A program made the position numbers and the translations under genes. Positions 8,705 to 17,364 of a stretch of 64,000 nt of DNA are shown here, piece by piece. Numbering within the stretch: the first letter of the stretch is position 1; every line of letters begins with the position of its first letter. The notes beneath the pieces are model-generated. The model worked only from the letters and a program-made list of their open reading frames with translations. It ran no database searches and was not told the origin of the DNA. The stretch comes from Alphaproteobacteria bacterium (GTDB lineage: Bacteria; Pseudomonadota; Alphaproteobacteria; UBA8366; GCA-2717185), in contig JBBDQU010000048.1 in assembly GCA_040905865.1 (NCBI GenBank), forward strand, positions 1 through 64,000, written 5' to 3'.

Positions 8705-9826
8705 CTATTCAGCCGCTGCAACGCGCACCCGCCGCTGCCGGACACTGTCCGATTTGAGCTGGCCGCAGGCCGCGAAGATATCCCGCCCCCGGGGGCTGCG
8801 CACCGTGCCGACCAGCCCGCCTTCATGGACCGCATCGGCGAACCGTGCGATGGCGTTGCCGCTGGAGCATTCGAATTCGGCGCCGGGCCACGGGTTGAAC
8901 GGGATCAGGTTCACCTTGGCCGGAATGCCCGCCAGCAGCCGCACCATTTCGCGCGCGTCCGCGACCGAATCGTTCACACCCTTGAGCATCACATATTCGA
9001 AGGTGATCCGACGGGCGTTGGATGCCGCCCCGTAATTGCGGCAGGCTTCCAGCAGTTCGGCAAGCGGATATTTCCGGTTGATCGGCACCAGCACGTCGCG
9101 CAGATCGTCGCGCACCGCATGCAGGGAGATCGCCAGCATCACGCCCAGTTCGTCGCTGCAGCGCTGGATGCCCGGCACGACGCCGGAGGTCGACAGCGTC
9201 ACCTTGCGGCGCGACATCGCCAGCCCGTCGCCATCCATGACGATATGCAGCGCCTTGGCCACATTGTCGAAATTGTACAGCGGCTCGCCCATGCCCATCA
9301 TGACGATATTCGTCAACTGGATATTGCCTTTCGACGCCGGCCACAATCCAAAGGCGTCCCGCGCCAGCATGACCTGTCCGACGACCTCCCCCGCCGTCAG
9401 GTTGCGCACCAGCCGCTGCGTACCCGTGTGGCAGAAAGCGCAGGTCAGCGTGCAGCCCACCTGGCTGGAAACGCACAGGGTGCCGCGGGTTTTTTCCGGA
9501 ATCGAGACCATTTCCGCTTCGTTACGGTCGCCGAATCCCAACAGCCACTTGCGCGTGCCATCGGTCGATAGCAGGTCGGTATTGATCGCCGGCCGTCCGA
9601 TGCGGAATTCGGCCGTCAGCCGGTCACGCAACTTGCCGGAAAGATTCGTCATTGCGGCGAAATCGGTCAGGCCGTGCTGGTAGATCCACTGATAGATCTG
9701 CCTGCCGCGATAGGCCGGCTGCCCGAGCGACGCCGCAACCGCGACGATTTCCTCGAGATTCATCCCCACCAGATCGGTTCGGGGATCGGCGGCATCGCTG
9801 GCCGCGATTGTCTGTATCGGTTCCAT
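8705..9826 (-). CDS. rlmN: 23S rRNA A2503 / tRNA A37 C2-methyltransferase RlmN
   Basis: RlmN is a radical SAM enzyme that adds a methyl group to C2 of A2503 in 23S rRNA and A37 in some tRNAs, tuning decoding fidelity. The [4Fe-4S] motif CxxxCxxC is at C125, C129 and C132 (CTLTCAFC). Also present are [35 protein letters not shown] and the C-terminal DIFAACGQL cysteine used for methyl transfer. The 373-residue length from ATG 9826 is normal; a start at 9862 would add 12 atypical residues. The SDR gene follows closely on the same strand. Confidence 0.96.
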   Translation of the reverse strand: MEPIQTIAASDAADPRTDLVGMNLEEIVAVAASLGQPAYRGRQIYQWIYQHGLTDFAAMTNLSGKLRDRLTAEFRIGRPAINTDLLSTDGTRKWLLGFGDRNEAEMVSIPEKTRGTLCVSSQVGCTLTCAFCHTGTQRLVRNLTAGEVVGQVMLARDAFGLWPASKGNIQLTNIVMMGMGEPLYNFDNVAKALHIVMDGDGLAMSRRKVTLSTSGVVPGIQRCSDELGVMLAISLHAVRDDLRDVLVPINRKYPLAELLEACRNYGAASNARRITFEYVMLKGVNDSVADAREMVRLLAGIPAKVNLIPFNPWPGAEFECSSGNAIARFADAVHEGGLVGTVRSPRGRDIFAACGQLKSDSVRQRRVRVAAAE

Positions 9827-9971
9827 AGCGCCTAGATATAGGCTATCGGCGGCAACGGACAACTCGCTTTTTACCTGTCCGCGTATTCAGCCCGCCATGG
9901 TTGACGCATGTCATTGCCGGCCCATACTGATTTCCGGTAAACAAAGGCCGCGCGGCAACAGGAGAGTGGTC

Positions 9972-10172
9972 ATGAATATGGAGGAAATGGAAGCGGCGCT
10001 GTCGCTGCTGATCGACGAAATGGAAGGCGATCAGGGGGACAGGCACGAAATCTTCATGCGCCTGCGCCAGATGCTGTCGACCATGCGCGCGGAGGGCCTG
10101 ACCGTGCCGGAAGACCTTGCCGAACTGGAAAAATCGCTTTCCGCCGAATTCGAGGCCGAAACGAAAGAATGA
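9972..10172 (+). CDS. Small conserved protein of unknown function
   Basis: The 66-residue protein starts at ATG 9972 after a good RBS (AGGAGAG, 6 bases upstream) as MNMEEMEAALSLLIDEMEGD. It is acidic and mostly helical by appearance, with no membrane segment or known motif. Its stop overlaps the start of the methyltransferase gene (ATGA at 10169-10172), so the two are translationally coupled. Short proteins of this type are common in alphaproteobacteria; I cannot name a family. Confidence 0.7.
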   Translation: MNMEEMEAALSLLIDEMEGDQGDRHEIFMRLRQMLSTMRAEGLTVPEDLAELEKSLSAEFEAETKE

Positions 10173-10963
10173 GCACGGCGGAGAATCCCTTCGATGGCCT
10201 GGCCGCGTGCTACCAGGCGAACCGGCCGGAATACCCTGAATCGCTGCTGCGGCAACTGGCGGAGCGGGTGGAACGGCGGGAGGGCGCCCGCAAAGCCGCC
10301 GATGTGGGGGCCGGCACCGGCATCCTGACCCGGGCGCTGCGCCGGATGCTCGGCCCGGACTGGGCGATCGAAGGCATCGAACCCGGCGCGGACATGCGCC
10401 GTCAGGCGGCGGAATCGACGCCGCCGGAATACGCCATCATCTACCGGGAGGGCGGCGCGGAATCCCTGCCCTGCGGCGACGGCGTGCTGGGCCTGCTGAC
10501 CGTCGCGCAGGCGATCCAGTTTTTCGACCGGCCGGTATTCTATGCCGAAACCGACCGCGTCCTGGCCGCCGGCGGCGTGCTGGCGGTGATCCAGAACAAC
10601 CGCGTATGGGAAGACTCGCCGCTGCTGGACGCTCATGAAACCTTCGTTGAGGAAAACGCGGCGGGCTATTCCCGTCATTACCGCGACATCGACCTGCTGG
10701 GCGAATTCCAGGCGCTCGCCTGGGCGGATTCGGCGGAACTGCTGTCCCATGACTGGCCGCTGGATATCTCCGCCGACCGCTTCACCGGGATGATGCTGTC
10801 CCGCCGCACAATGAAACCCGCCGTCGCGGCGTGCGGCGAGGGTTTCGTCGAAACCGCCCTGCGCGCCATGGCGGCCCGCCATGGCAACCCCGACGGCAGC
10901 GTCACCATTCCCTACCGGACGGAACTTTATCTGGCGGCAAAACGTGTGCCCCCGACCGAATAG
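10169..10963 (+). CDS. Class I SAM-dependent methyltransferase
   Basis: The 264-residue protein has the class I methyltransferase fold: motif I AADVGAGTGILTRAL (residues ~44-58), the acidic loop at the end of beta-2 (IEGIEPGADM), a beta-4 segment LLTVAQAIQFFD where small-molecule methyltransferases have an aromatic acceptor region, and post-motif LAAGGVLAVIQNN. It resembles the family of smtA/ubiE-like enzymes that begin with an FDGLAACYQANRPEYP entry helix. The substrate is not evident. It is coupled to the small upstream gene by an ATGA overlap. Confidence 0.85.
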   Translation: MSTAENPFDGLAACYQANRPEYPESLLRQLAERVERREGARKAADVGAGTGILTRALRRMLGPDWAIEGIEPGADMRRQAAESTPPEYAIIYREGGAESLPCGDGVLGLLTVAQAIQFFDRPVFYAETDRVLAAGGVLAVIQNNRVWEDSPLLDAHETFVEENAAGYSRHYRDIDLLGEFQALAWADSAELLSHDWPLDISADRFTGMMLSRRTMKPAVAACGEGFVETALRAMAARHGNPDGSVTIPYRTELYLAAKRVPPTE

Positions 10964-11021
10964 GTGCATAATGCGGATACAGTTCCGCATGACCGGCATG
11001 CGGCCCCATTGAAAGACCGTT

Positions 11022-11888
11022 ATGACGACAAGTGACACTGAATACACGATGGCCCTGTTCTGCGACTTCGAGAACGTGGCGCTGGGTGTGCGCGACGCGA
11101 AGATTCCGAAATTTGACATGAAGCTGGTGCTCGAGCGGCTGCTGCTCAAAGGCAGCATCGTGGTCAAGAAGGCCTATTGCGACTGGGACCGGTACAAGGA
11201 ATTCAAGTCGACAATGCACGAAACCGCCTTCGAACTGATCGAGATTCCCCATACCCGCATGTCCGGCAAGAATTCCGCCGATATCCGCATGGTCGTGGAC
11301 GCGCTCGACCTGTGCTACACCAAGGAGCATATAGACACTTTCGTGGTAATCAGCGGCGATTCCGACTTCTCGCCGCTGGTCAGCAAGCTGCGCGAGAACG
11401 CCAAGACCGTCATCGGCGTCGGCGTGAAGAACAGCACCTCCGACCTGCTGATGAACAATTGCGACGAATTCATCTATTACGATGACCTTGCACGCGCCGT
11501 CGCCGCTCCCGCGCCGCGCCGAAAGACGCCCGTGACGAAAAAGCCGGTATCCGCGGAGCCTGCGAAGGCGCCGGCCAAGGCGAAGGCGCCGGCCGCAAAA
11601 CCGGCCACCGCCGAGGAAAACGCAGCGCTGGACGCCAAGGAAGCCGAAGCCATTGACATGGTCGTGAAACTGGCGGAAGAACTGATCGCCGAACGTGGCG
11701 GACAGGTCTGGAGTTCGATGGTCAAGCAGACGCTGAAGCGGCGCAAACCGGGCTTCAACGAAAGCTTTTACGGCTTCCGCTCCTTCAGCGAAGTGCTGGA
11801 GGAAGCGGAAGACCTGGGATTGCTGGCGCTGGAACTGGATGACCGCTCCGGCGGCTATATCGTCCGGACGGCGCCCGATAGCGACTGA
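11022..11888 (+). CDS. NYN domain (LabA-like) nuclease with C-terminal OST-HTH/LOTUS domain
   Basis: Residues ~8-160 form a NYN/PIN-like RNase domain: ALFCDFENVALG with Asp15, an acidic pair in SADIRMVVDALDL, and VVISGDSDFSPLVSKLRE; these acidic residues coordinate metal in the family. A proline/alanine/lysine-rich linker (~165-205) leads to a winged-helix OST-HTH/LOTUS domain (~215-285; GQVWSSMVKQTLKRRKPGFNES). In bacteria such proteins are thought to act on RNA, with OST-HTH binding RNA or G-quadruplexes. It is a single gene followed 16 bases later by a trypsin-like protein on the same strand. Confidence 0.9.
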   Translation: MTTSDTEYTMALFCDFENVALGVRDAKIPKFDMKLVLERLLLKGSIVVKKAYCDWDRYKEFKSTMHETAFELIEIPHTRMSGKNSADIRMVVDALDLCYTKEHIDTFVVISGDSDFSPLVSKLRENAKTVIGVGVKNSTSDLLMNNCDEFIYYDDLARAVAAPAPRRKTPVTKKPVSAEPAKAPAKAKAPAAKPATAEENAALDAKEAEAIDMVVKLAEELIAERGGQVWSSMVKQTLKRRKPGFNESFYGFRSFSEVLEEAEDLGLLALELDDRSGGYIVRTAPDSD

Positions 11889-11904
11889 CTGCGTGGTGGT
11901 TTAG

Positions 11905-12636
11905 ATGATTGAATCAATCCTGCTCACCTCATCCTGCGTCAACACCTATTTCGGCCAGCAGCCGCTAACCAATGCAAGCGGCTTCCTGTTCGAACGAGAC
12001 GGCCGGCTGTTCCTGGTCACCAGCCGGCACGTGTTCGTCGACGAACCGAGCCAGCATTTCCCCGACCGGATCGTCATAGAATTCCACGTCGATCCCTCTA
12101 ATATGGCACAGTCGACCGGTTTTTCGATTCCCCTGTACCGCGACGGCAAGGCCCTGTGGCGGCAGGGCATCGACGCCGCAGGGAATGTCGACGTCGCGGC
12201 GATAGAGATCGACCGCGGCGCCATCCCGGAAACAACCAGCTATTACGCCTTTACCCCCGCACACCTGCTCCGCCCCGAGGAACAGCCCGATGTCGGAACC
12301 CTGCTGCTGGTCATCGGTTTCCCACTCGGATTTCACGACACGCTGCACCACTTGCCGGTGGCGCGCCAGGCCATCATCGCCTCCTCCCTCGGGCTGCGAT
12401 TCCAGGGCCAGGGCTATTTCCTGACCGACGGGCGCACCCATCGCGGCATCAGCGGGGCCGCCGTCGTCATGCGCAGCGCCAACCCGGATCCCGCGATCAG
12501 CGACCTGCCCTGGAAACTGCTCGGCATTCATTCGGCGCGGCTCGATGTCGGCACGCGTGACCTCAATATCGACGAAGCGCTGGGCCTAAACTGCGCCTGG
12601 TACGCCGACATCCTGATGACGCTGACCGAAGGCTGA
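11905..12636 (+). CDS. Trypsin-like serine protease domain protein
   Basis: The 243-residue protein shows a chymotrypsin-fold triad: His in FLVTSRHVFVDEP (~40), Asp in AGNVDVAAIEI (~96) and Ser in THRGISGAAVVMR (~187). The last site has GISGA instead of GNSGG, so the oxyanion-hole glycine arrangement is slightly altered. There is no obvious signal peptide, which suggests a cytosolic protein. It starts 16 bases after the NYN/OST-HTH gene and is probably cotranscribed. Bacterial trypsin-like domains without PDZ often act as quality-control or effector proteases; the substrate is unknown. Confidence 0.7.
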   Translation: MIESILLTSSCVNTYFGQQPLTNASGFLFERDGRLFLVTSRHVFVDEPSQHFPDRIVIEFHVDPSNMAQSTGFSIPLYRDGKALWRQGIDAAGNVDVAAIEIDRGAIPETTSYYAFTPAHLLRPEEQPDVGTLLLVIGFPLGFHDTLHHLPVARQAIIASSLGLRFQGQGYFLTDGRTHRGISGAAVVMRSANPDPAISDLPWKLLGIHSARLDVGTRDLNIDEALGLNCAWYADILMTLTEG

Positions 12637-12650
12637 ATGCTCCGGAGGTA

Positions 12651-13457
12651 TCAGGTCGCCCGCTGCAGATGCGCCTCCAGCGCCGCATTGAACTGTGCGG
12701 GGTTTTCGAGATTCGAGATATGCGACGCGGGATCGACGATGACGCATTCCGACCCCGGAACCCGTGCGTGCATGGCCCGCGCCGCTTCGGGCGGACAGGC
12801 CGCGTCCTGCGATCCGACGAGGAACATGACCGGCAGCGTGAGTTCACCCAGCCGCCGTTCGAAATCCAGCGTCTGCAACGCGCGCGAACAGCCGGTGAAT
12901 CCTTCCCGGCTGGTGTTGCGGATCATGTCGCGGACCCGGTCGCAGACCGTCCTGCCCATTTGCAGGAAAGGCGGCGTAAACCAGCGCTTGATGGTCGGCT
13001 CGACGATGGCCTCCATTCCGCCGGCGTCGATCACCCTAATGCGGTCATCCCATGCCGCAACGAAGGCCGGATCGGCCTGGGCCCGGGAATCGCAGACGGC
13101 AAGGCTCAGCAGCCGGTCGCCATGATTCAGCGCCGTCGCGATCCCGGTCGAGCCGCCCAGCGACAGCCCGACCCAATGGGCCCTGTCAATCCCCAGCGCA
13201 TCCATCAGCCCGACCGCATCGCCCGTCAGCAGCTCGAAGGAATAGGGCGGCGCCGTCGCTTCGGTACGCCCATGACCCCGGGTGTCGTATCGCAGTATCC
13301 GGAAGCGGTCCCCCAGCAGCGCGGCCTGATTGTCCCACAGGGTGAGGTCGGTCGCCAGCGAGTTGCTGAAGATCAGCCAGGGGGCGCCCTCCTGTCCGTC
13401 GATACGGCAGTTGAAGGTTATGCCGTTTGCATGGACCCCCACGTCGTTCGCCGGCAT
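12651..13457 (-). CDS. Alpha/beta hydrolase, 3-oxoadipate enol-lactonase-like
   Basis: The 268-residue alpha/beta hydrolase has its nucleophile in GLSLGG (~107), acid in GSQDAACP (~223) and histidine in PASHISNLE (~250). The N-terminal pattern (INGITFNCRIDG-like entry, FSNSLATDLTLWD, RILRYDTRGHGRTEA) is that of PcaD, which hydrolyses 3-oxoadipate enol-lactone in the beta-ketoadipate pathway. No other pca genes are in the window, so a related esterase/lactonase role is possible. It is transcribed in a run with the IalB and RNA methyltransferase genes (gap of 1 base to IalB). Confidence 0.8.
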   Translation of the reverse strand: MPANDVGVHANGITFNCRIDGQEGAPWLIFSNSLATDLTLWDNQAALLGDRFRILRYDTRGHGRTEATAPPYSFELLTGDAVGLMDALGIDRAHWVGLSLGGSTGIATALNHGDRLLSLAVCDSRAQADPAFVAAWDDRIRVIDAGGMEAIVEPTIKRWFTPPFLQMGRTVCDRVRDMIRNTSREGFTGCSRALQTLDFERRLGELTLPVMFLVGSQDAACPPEAARAMHARVPGSECVIVDPASHISNLENPAQFNAALEAHLQRAT

Positions 13458-13458
13458 T

Positions 13459-13983
13459 TCACTTCACGTCGCAGGCTTCGTTGATGGCGTTGTGAGCCGC
13501 CGTGAATCCAAGCAGGGAGTAGGTGTCGGTCGTCCTGGTGCCGCGGTTCGATTCCCCCTCCACGACCATATCCTTGCCGATGCGCATCGCCCGGATCATT
13601 TTCGCATCGTCTTCCGGTGCGCGGTTCCAGGCCGTGTCCCCATCGGTGAACATTTCGAATTTTTCGTTGCCGACGGTCGCGACGGCGTCGCTGTTTTCCT
13701 TGTAGGTGTAGCCGGTTTCAATGCTGATCTCGTTAACCCGCTTCGGCCGCGCCCAGGTGCGGTGGGCGACGAAAATGCGCACCGGCCCGCGCCTGGTGTA
13801 ATCGCCGGTTTCCGCCTGCGGCGTGCTCCATACAACGCAGACGGTCTTGCCGTCTTCCTCGAAACTATAGGCCTGCCAGTCCTTGAAGGTCCCCAGCGCA
13901 GTTTCCTCCGCGGCTACCACGCCCGGCGCCAGGCCGATGCCGGCCACCAGAAAAAGAAATCCTATTCCCGCTGCAACGTTCAA
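13459..13983 (-). CDS. Invasion-associated locus B (IalB) family secreted protein
   Basis: The mature protein carries the IalB pattern: FKDWQAYSFEEDGKTVCVVWSTPQ, RGPVRIFVAHRTW, NEISIETGYTYKE, DTAWNRAPEDDAKMIRAM and the C-terminal GFTAAHNAINEAC. IalB proteins are periplasmic beta-rich proteins, widespread in alphaproteobacteria, of unclear biochemical function. I chose a TTG start at 13983: it follows a GGAG RBS, gives a clean signal peptide (MNVAAGIGFLFLVAGIGL then AAEE) and avoids overlapping the upstream gene, which ends at 14000. Starts at 14031 or 14037 would put a basic, non-hydrophobic extension before the signal peptide. Confidence 0.85.
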   Translation of the reverse strand: MNVAAGIGFLFLVAGIGLAPGVVAAEETALGTFKDWQAYSFEEDGKTVCVVWSTPQAETGDYTRRGPVRIFVAHRTWARPKRVNEISIETGYTYKENSDAVATVGNEKFEMFTDGDTAWNRAPEDDAKMIRAMRIGKDMVVEGESNRGTRTTDTYSLLGFTAAHNAINEACDVK

Positions 13984-13999
13984 TTTGCGCTCCCTGCTG

Positions 14000-14530
14000 T
14001 TACGATTTGCGCCGCGAAAACCGCCCGCCATGAACATGCGCCGGGGCGGCCTCGACCGGTCCGCCGGCGGTGACCGGCCGCGACGCAAATCGGCCCTTCG
14101 ACAATTGTCGATCATACATCAGTATCGCACCGGCGATGCCGACATTAACGCAGAATTTGGTCGGAATCTTGACAGTAAAGTCACACCGTTCCGTCAGGGC
14201 AAGCGACAGCGAGCCCCGTTCCGGCCCCAGCACATAAGCCGCCCGGTCCGGATGCGCGAAACTGGGAAGGTCGACCGCATCGTCCAGCAATTCCACGCCG
14301 ACCAGCCGGCAATCATGCGGCGCCCTGAATTCATCCACCGAATCGAACTGGTATAGCGGCACGTGCCGGGCGGTTGCGGATGTATCCGCCCGAAGCGACG
14401 CCCGTACATCGAACACCGGCGCGATAACGAACACGAAGCTGGCGCCAAACGCGTGGGCGGAACGGAACAGACCGCCGACATTCATGGGCTTCGAGATGCT
14501 CTCGACGCCGATTCCAAAAAAACCCCGCAT
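14000..14530 (-). CDS. TrmH/SpoU family RNA 2'-O-methyltransferase
   Basis: This is a 176-residue single-domain SPOUT methyltransferase. Motif 1 is SKPMNVGGLFRSAHAFGASFVFVI with the catalytic arginine (NxGxxxRSA), motif 2 is YVLGPERGSLS, and motif 3 is KIPTKFCVNVGIAGAILMYDR; together they form the trefoil-knot SAM site. Such enzymes methylate a ribose 2'-OH on tRNA or rRNA; this short form lacks an extra RNA-binding domain. It is followed 16 bases later by the IalB gene. A basic 30-residue tail (SKGRFASRP ... GGRFSRRKS) may assist RNA binding. Exact target not known. Confidence 0.9.
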   Translation of the reverse strand: MRGFFGIGVESISKPMNVGGLFRSAHAFGASFVFVIAPVFDVRASLRADTSATARHVPLYQFDSVDEFRAPHDCRLVGVELLDDAVDLPSFAHPDRAAYVLGPERGSLSLALTERCDFTVKIPTKFCVNVGIAGAILMYDRQLSKGRFASRPVTAGGPVEAAPAHVHGGRFSRRKS

Positions 14531-14646
14531 GACGGAGTTTCTTGCATGGACGCCCCTTCAGGGGCAAGCTGCGATTTGCATCCTGTTGCCGTATTGTCAG
14601 CCTGTCGGCACAATATCTATTGCAGCAAACAATCATGGGGGGCCGC

Positions 14647-15621
14647 ATGCGGGCCATGCGCGTTAACGAACTCGGCAAGCCCGAGACCTTGACTATGTCC
14701 GAAGTACCGTCGCCGGTGCCGGGACCGGGACAGGTACGGATTGCCGTGCATGCCGCAGGGTGCAATTTCGCCGATACGCTGATGATCAGCGGGCACTACC
14801 AGTACAAGCCGGAAATGCCCTTTACGCCGGGGCTGGAAGTCGCCGGCACCATCATGGATGCGGGTCCGGACGTGACCGGATTCCGGCCCGGCGACCGGGT
14901 CATGTCGTGGGTCGGCCTGGGCGGCTATGCGGAAGAGGCCCTCGCCAACGCCAATAACACCGCCCTGATCCCCGATGGCATGGATTTCACGGTCGCGGCG
15001 GGATTTCCGATCACCTATTCGACCGCTACCATCACGCTGGAGCATCGTCAGGTGCATCTGGCGGCGGGTGAAGTCCTGCTGGTGCATGGCGCCACGGGCG
15101 GGGCGGGACTGGCCGCCGTCGATGTGGGCAAGGCCATGGGCGCGACGGTCGTCGCCACGGTAGGCAGCGACGCAAAAATGCGGATTGCGCGGGAAAGCGG
15201 CGCGGACCACGTCATCAATTATACGACGGAAAGCATCCGCGACCAGGTCAAGGCGCTGGTCGGCGGCGCCGATGTGGTGTTCGACCCGGTCGGCGGCGAC
15301 GCCTTTGCGCAATCGCTGCGCTGTATCAATGAGGACGGTCGTCTGGCGATTATCGGCTTCGCCAGCGGCACCGTCCCGCAAATTCCGGCGAATTACCTGC
15401 TGGTCAAGAATATTTCCGCGATCGGCATTTCCGTCGGCGGATACCGGCGGAGCCGCCCGGACCTGACCCGGCAGACGCTGTCCCGGCTGAGCGAATGGTT
15501 CGCGGCGGGGAAGCTGCGCCCGCTGGTCGGCCAGACCTTCCCGCTGGAACGGACGGCGGAGGCGCTGAACATGCTGCTGACCCGCAGGGCAACCGGGAAA
15601 GTCGTCGTCATAACGCGCTGA
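14647..15621 (+). CDS. Zinc-less NADPH:quinone oxidoreductase-type alcohol dehydrogenase (MDR family)
   Basis: The ~324-residue medium-chain reductase has a GroES-like N-domain (GCNFADTLMISGHYQYKP, FTPGLEVAGTI, GDRVMSW) and a Rossmann domain with VHGATGGAGLAAVDVGKAMGA. No structural or catalytic zinc ligands are seen, which fits the quinone oxidoreductase (QOR) branch. A YRRSRPDLT element follows SVGG. It probably reduces quinones or enoyl compounds with NADPH. The start ATG 14647 is preceded by a run of G residues; 14635 and 14659 are alternatives. Promoter sequence must lie in the short gap to the divergent SpoU gene. Confidence 0.85.
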   Translation: MRAMRVNELGKPETLTMSEVPSPVPGPGQVRIAVHAAGCNFADTLMISGHYQYKPEMPFTPGLEVAGTIMDAGPDVTGFRPGDRVMSWVGLGGYAEEALANANNTALIPDGMDFTVAAGFPITYSTATITLEHRQVHLAAGEVLLVHGATGGAGLAAVDVGKAMGATVVATVGSDAKMRIARESGADHVINYTTESIRDQVKALVGGADVVFDPVGGDAFAQSLRCINEDGRLAIIGFASGTVPQIPANYLLVKNISAIGISVGGYRRSRPDLTRQTLSRLSEWFAAGKLRPLVGQTFPLERTAEALNMLLTRRATGKVVVITR

Positions 15622-15844
15622 CACACGGGCTTTCCGTCGGGCATCATGCAGGCGCAACGCCCGCAGAGGAAATTATCATTCAATCAGCGACCGTCCCTTA
15701 TTAACACATTTTTTCCGTGAAACGTCCCCGGCTCTGACGATATAGTGAGCGACGTACACTTCCGGCCGACGGCGTCCTGACGTAACGTGCCGGGCAATTT
15801 TCCCGGCTAAGGCCGGCAACAAATAACCAGACATAGGGGTGATC
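15622..15844. other. Intergenic leader of the selenium-uptake operon
   Basis: This 223-base gap precedes the transporter operon. It holds a small GC hairpin (arms 15789-15794 and 15802-15807) about 40 bases before the first start codon, and an AT-richer stretch near 15690-15720 that could hold the promoter. No known riboswitch fold or tRNA is evident. Confidence 0.3.
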
Positions 15845-16702
15845 ATGATACGGAGTACCTTTTTTGCGGCTGCGATGCTGCTGGGGTTGAGCGCCGCGGC
15901 GCATGCGGAAACCTTTGTCTTTACCGCCATTCCCGACGAGGACGAAAGTCGCCTGCAGACGCGGTTCGACAAGGTCGCGACCTATCTGTCGGAAAAGCTG
16001 GGCGTGGATGTGAAATTCGTGCCCGTGAAATCCTATGATGCGGCGGTGACGGCGTTCCGCAACGACCAGGTGCAGCTTGCCTGGTTCGGCGGGCTATCCG
16101 GCGTGCGGGCGCGGCGGCTTGTTGCCGGATCCGAAGCCATTGCCCAGGGCTATGAGGACCAGTTCTTCGTCACCTATTTCATTGCCAATACCAGCACCGG
16201 GCTGGAAGAAAGCAAGGACTTCCCGAAGGGCATCAAAGGCAAGACTTTTACCTTCGGATCCAAGGGCTCTACCTCCGGCCGGCTGATGCCGGAATTCCAC
16301 ATCCGCAATGAACTGGGCGACGCACCGGAAAAGGTGTTCAGCCGGGTCGGGTTCAGCGGCGATCATTCCCGCACTATCGCGCTGGTCCAGTCAGGCGCCT
16401 ATGAGGTCGGCGCCACCAATTACACGGTATGGGACAACGAGGTGAAGGCCGGCACCATCGATACCTCGAAGGTCCGGATCATCTGGAAAACCCCGACCTA
16501 TCCCGATTACCAGTGGACGATCCGTGGCGATGTGTCGGAGAAATTCGGCGCCGGTTTCAAGGAAAAAGTGACGCAGGCGCTGCTCGGCATGGATGACGAA
16601 GACCTGCTGGCATCTTTTCCGCGCAAGCGCTTCGTGCCCGCATCCAATGAAGACTACCAGCCGATTGTCGACGTCGGCAAATCAATCGGCCTTGTCGACT
16701 GA
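15845..16702 (+). CDS. Periplasmic substrate-binding protein of a putative selenium-oxyanion (PhnD-like) ABC transporter
   Basis: The 285-residue protein begins with a signal peptide (MIRSTFFAAAMLLGLSAAAHA). The mature part follows the PhnD-like cluster: FTAIPDEDESRLQTRF, YLSEKLGVDVKFVPVKSYDAAVTAFRNDQVQLAWFGGL, TFGSKGSTSGRLMPEF and NYTVWDNEVKAG. This subfamily is annotated as putative selenate ABC transporter binding protein because it recurs beside selD; ligand specificity has not, to my knowledge, been proven. Here the same operon ends in a SelD fusion, which supports a selenium oxyanion as substrate over phosphonate. The ATG at 15845 has an AGGGGTG RBS; a GTG at 15839 overlaps that RBS. 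Confidence 0.88.
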   Translation: MIRSTFFAAAMLLGLSAAAHAETFVFTAIPDEDESRLQTRFDKVATYLSEKLGVDVKFVPVKSYDAAVTAFRNDQVQLAWFGGLSGVRARRLVAGSEAIAQGYEDQFFVTYFIANTSTGLEESKDFPKGIKGKTFTFGSKGSTSGRLMPEFHIRNELGDAPEKVFSRVGFSGDHSRTIALVQSGAYEVGATNYTVWDNEVKAGTIDTSKVRIIWKTPTYPDYQWTIRGDVSEKFGAGFKEKVTQALLGMDDEDLLASFPRKRFVPASNEDYQPIVDVGKSIGLVD

Positions 16703-16707
16703 CGCCA

Positions 16708-17364
16708 GTGGCGCTTTTCGACCTGCATGAAGCCAGCGCGCGATACGAAGGACGCGTTGTCCTGAACAGCATCTCCCTCCGCATCGCGGCGGGAGAACGC
16801 GTTGCGCTGGTCGGCCGCAGCGGCGCCGGCAAGTCGACCCTGCTGCGCATGCTGTATGAACAGCGCGCCGCCGAGGCAGCCCTGCTGCCGCAGGAACTTG
16901 GCCTCGTACGCGTTCTGTCGGTCTTCCACAACATCTATATGGGACGGCTGAACCGCCATTCAGCCTGGTACAACCTTGTCAACCTGATCCGCCCGATGGC
17001 GCGCGAAGTGGATGCCGTCCGCGCGATGGCGCGACGGCTGGGGATTGAGGAAAAACTGTTCGAACCCTCCGGCCAGCTTTCCGGCGGGCAGCAACAGCGC
17101 ACCGCCGTCGGCCGAGCCCTGTATCAGGGCAGCCCGGTCCTGATCGGGGATGAACCGGTTTCCGCCGTCGACGACCACCAGTCCCGGATCGTCCTGCAAA
17201 ATATCAATGACTGCTGCAAAACGGTCATCATCGCCATGCACGATACGGCGCTGGCCATCGAATACACCGATCGCATCATCGGGCTGCGCAACGGCAGGAT
17301 TGTCATGGACCAGCCGACCGCCGGCATGAATCCGGACGACCTCAATGACCTCTACCGCGGCTGA
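16708..17364 (+). CDS. ABC transporter ATPase for the putative selenium-oxyanion transporter
   Basis: The 218-residue ATPase has Walker A GRSGAGKST (residues 36-44), signature LSGGQQQR (~124), Walker B VLIGDEP (Gly before Asp) and a switch histidine in IIAMHDTAL. The PhnC-like insert QELGLVRVLSVFHNIYMGRL corresponds to the Q-loop region of phosphonate-type importers. It starts at GTG 16708, five bases after the binding-protein gene, and its last 20 bases overlap the permease start, so the three genes are one tightly coupled operon. It energises import at the inner face of the membrane. Confidence 0.9.
   Translation: MALFDLHEASARYEGRVVLNSISLRIAAGERVALVGRSGAGKSTLLRMLYEQRAAEAALLPQELGLVRVLSVFHNIYMGRLNRHSAWYNLVNLIRPMAREVDAVRAMARRLGIEEKLFEPSGQLSGGQQQRTAVGRALYQGSPVLIGDEPVSAVDDHQSRIVLQNINDCCKTVIIAMHDTALAIEYTDRIIGLRNGRIVMDQPTAGMNPDDLNDLYRG

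Noticed and set aside
8027-9571. 514-residue plus-strand frame over the SDR and rlmN genes
   Set aside because: Antisense shadow of RlmN, whose radical SAM motif is intact.
14600-14646. Upstream start at 14542 for the quinone oxidoreductase
   Set aside because: The extension is cysteine- and arginine-rich, not family-like, and would overlap the divergent SpoU gene's leader; 14647 fits the GroES-like fold.
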